Positions 11,775-13,055 of a DNA stretch of 13,055 nucleotides are shown here, piece after piece; position 1 is the stretch's first letter; every line of letters starts with the position of its first letter. The notes below the pieces were generated by a model that made no database searches, was not told where the DNA came from, and saw only the letters and a program-made list of their open reading frames with translations. Made by a program: the position numbers and the translations under genes. This DNA comes from an uncultured Oscillospiraceae bacterium (lineage in GTDB: Bacteria > Bacillota > Clostridia > Oscillospirales > Oscillospiraceae). The stretch covers positions 1 through 13,055 of the forward strand of contig CAKTZP010000051.1 of NCBI GenBank assembly GCA_934636045.1, read 5' to 3'.

Positions 11775-13055
11775 GCAATTTCCTCCTTCCTCCGCAAAAA
11801 TCCGGCATAAACCAACATACCGGCGATGGCAAAGAACAGTGCCATCATGTACGGCTCCTCCCAGAGGCTCTCGAAGAAGCTGTGGACCAGAATGCCGATC
11901 AAACCCGTGAGCATTCCCGTGCAGAGCGGCTTGAAGGGCGTTTTTCCGGCCCGGCCGCAAGCACGCAGCCCATTCCAGATCAGTGCCGCGAGGGTCAACA
12001 GAAACGAGGAAAGTCCGGCAATGCCGTTTTCAACTAGTATTTTTACGTAATAATTATCAACATACATATAGTCAAATGCGGGGTTGATCGGGTTCTGTGC
12101 TGCGACGGCGCCGCCGAACATACCGTAGCCGAGGCCGCAGCTCCACGCGCCGTAATCGTCCAGATAGCCCAGCGCCGTCCCCCAGCGCTTGGCACGGCCG
12201 CCGCGCTCGTTGGATTCGATGAACTCCGGCGTGAACAGATAGCCGATGCGGCTGCGGACGAACGGCAGGAAGCAGGCCGCGATGCCGCCGATCAGCATCA
12301 GCGCCAGCAGCCGGCGGTCGATGATAAGCGCGAACAGCACCGCTGCGATCGCCAGCGCCAGCCACGCGCCGCGCGACATCGTGACAAGACAGGCGGCACA
12401 CATGGCAAGCCCGCAGACCCAGAACAGCACCTTCTGCGCCGGGGTCGGGGCCGCGTAGGCCGCGCCGATGGCCATCGGGGCAAACAGGAGCATATACGCG
12501 CCGAAGATATTGGGGTTGCTGAATACGGAGAACGCGCGCGTCCGGACGGCCGTTTCGGCCTGATCGGTCCAGTTCGACGGAATTTCCACGCCGACGACGA
12601 ACTGATACAGCCCGTGCAGCGCAAAAATCGCCGCGCCCGCAATCATGACGTAATACATCATTTTGAAGTCGGCATCGTCGCGGATGAGCCGCGTAACAAG
12701 ATAGAACAGCAGGATATACTGCATACTCGCGCGGTAGCCGGTGATGTTGATGCCGAGGTGGCTGACGGTGTAATACAGCAGCACGAGGCCCGCCAGCAGA
12801 TAGAAGCCGAAGAACACGTCCAGCGTGTTGGCGGCGCTTTGCAGGGGCTTTGCGCTTGCGGCGCGCTGGTACAGCACCCACAGGAAGCAGAAGGCGATGA
12901 GCGCCTCGTCCCAGATGGACGCGAGGGATGCGATTTGCAGCACGTCACGCAGCACCCAGTCCACGGGGAAGTACGCCGCGATGACGAACAGCAGCACGGA
13001 GGTCATGCCCCCGGCAAACAGCCAGCCGAGGAAGAAGCTCTGCCGCAGATATGCC
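11771..13055 (-). CDS. O-antigen ligase/polymerase-like membrane protein (5' end outside window)
   Basis: A multi-spanning membrane protein of the O-antigen ligase (Wzy_C/WaaL-like) family. At least 427 codons are visible: the frame stays open from the ATG at 13006 to the window edge (AYLRQSFFLGWLFAGG), so the true start is probably upstream. Motifs, numbered from that internal Met: FSNPNIFGAY (162-171), MSRGAWLALA (210-219), a long outer loop with RAKRW (271-275) and GLGYGMFG (291-298), then VDNYYVKILVENGIAGL (316-332). Such proteins polymerise or transfer undecaprenyl-linked glycans on the outer face of the membrane. In a Gram-positive-type cell this points to exopolysaccharide or wall-polymer assembly, and the substrate is unknown. 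It overlaps the zinc-ribbon gene by ATGA. Confidence 0.85.
   Translation of the reverse strand, partial: AYLRQSFFLGWLFAGGMTSVLLFVIAAYFPVDWVLRDVLQIASLASIWDEALIAFCFLWVLYQRAASAKPLQSAANTLDVFFGFYLLAGLVLLYYTVSHLGINITGYRASMQYILLFYLVTRLIRDDADFKMMYYVMIAGAAIFALHGLYQFVVGVEIPSNWTDQAETAVRTRAFSVFSNPNIFGAYMLLFAPMAIGAAYAAPTPAQKVLFWVCGLAMCAACLVTMSRGAWLALAIAAVLFALIIDRRLLALMLIGGIAACFLPFVRSRIGYLFTPEFIESNERGGRAKRWGTALGYLDDYGAWSCGLGYGMFGGAVAAQNPINPAFDYMYVDNYYVKILVENGIAGLSSFLLTLAALIWNGLRACGRAGKTPFKPLCTGMLTGLIGILVHSFFESLWEEPYMMALFFAIAGMLVYAGFLRRKEEIA

Noticed and set aside
13004..13006. ATG at 13006 as the true start of the O-antigen-ligase-like gene
   Set aside because: The frame stays open with hydrophobic, membrane-like sequence to the window edge and no ribosome binding site precedes this ATG, so it is treated as internal.

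Overview
This 13 kb window looks like a chromosomal segment of an anaerobic, GC-rich, gut-type Clostridia member, probably Oscillospiraceae or a relative. The evidence is the gene content (CODH/acetyl-CoA synthase, S-layer-homology and GLUG/FIVAR surface protein, PrsA-like lipoprotein) and strong AGGAGG-type ribosome binding sites. The assignment is an inference from gene style, not from a marker gene.

Layout. 1-1340: a partial copy of a dispersed non-coding element, then two minus-strand genes, a 74-aa protein of unknown function and a LytTR DNA-binding protein with a C-terminal PAS-like domain. 1365-4065: the divergently transcribed plus-strand gene for an 832-aa secreted protein (GLUG-like repeats, two FIVAR-like repeats, a Gly/Val-rich repeat module and three SLH domains) with its own promoter, a 5'-UTR hairpin and tandem terminator hairpins. 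3980-4375: a convergent gap holding terminators, another perfect inverted repeat and a second, apparently full copy (about 108 bp, imperfect terminal inverted repeats) of the element seen at the left edge. 4376-9360: a minus-strand operon cooS - cooC - acsB, encoding the Ni-Fe carbon monoxide dehydrogenase, its nickel-insertion ATPase and acetyl-CoA synthase; the metal-ligand cysteines I could locate are present. A promoter and a perfect palindrome precede it. 9429-10053: a minus-strand pair, a Dabb-domain protein and a GIY-YIG nuclease-like protein overlapping by GTGA, with a near-consensus promoter. 10161-11601: a plus-strand PrsA/parvulin-type lipoprotein and a bidirectional terminator. 11610-13055: minus-strand genes for an O-antigen ligase/polymerase-like membrane protein (its 5' end lies beyond the window) and a 54-aa zinc-ribbon membrane protein coupled to it by ATGA.

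How it fits together. The cooS-cooC-acsB operon is the carbonyl branch of the Wood-Ljungdahl pathway: CO2 is reduced to CO, which is joined to a methyl group and CoA. The corrinoid and methyltransferase partners (acsC, acsD, acsE) are not beside it. The surface genes (SLH protein, PrsA-like foldase, O-antigen-ligase-like protein) belong to cell-envelope biology. The SLH gene and the foldase gene carry strikingly similar promoter sequences, including a CAC-N8-GTG arrangement in the spacer, which suggests co-regulation. No CRISPR array, rRNA, tRNA, phage gene or transposase was seen.
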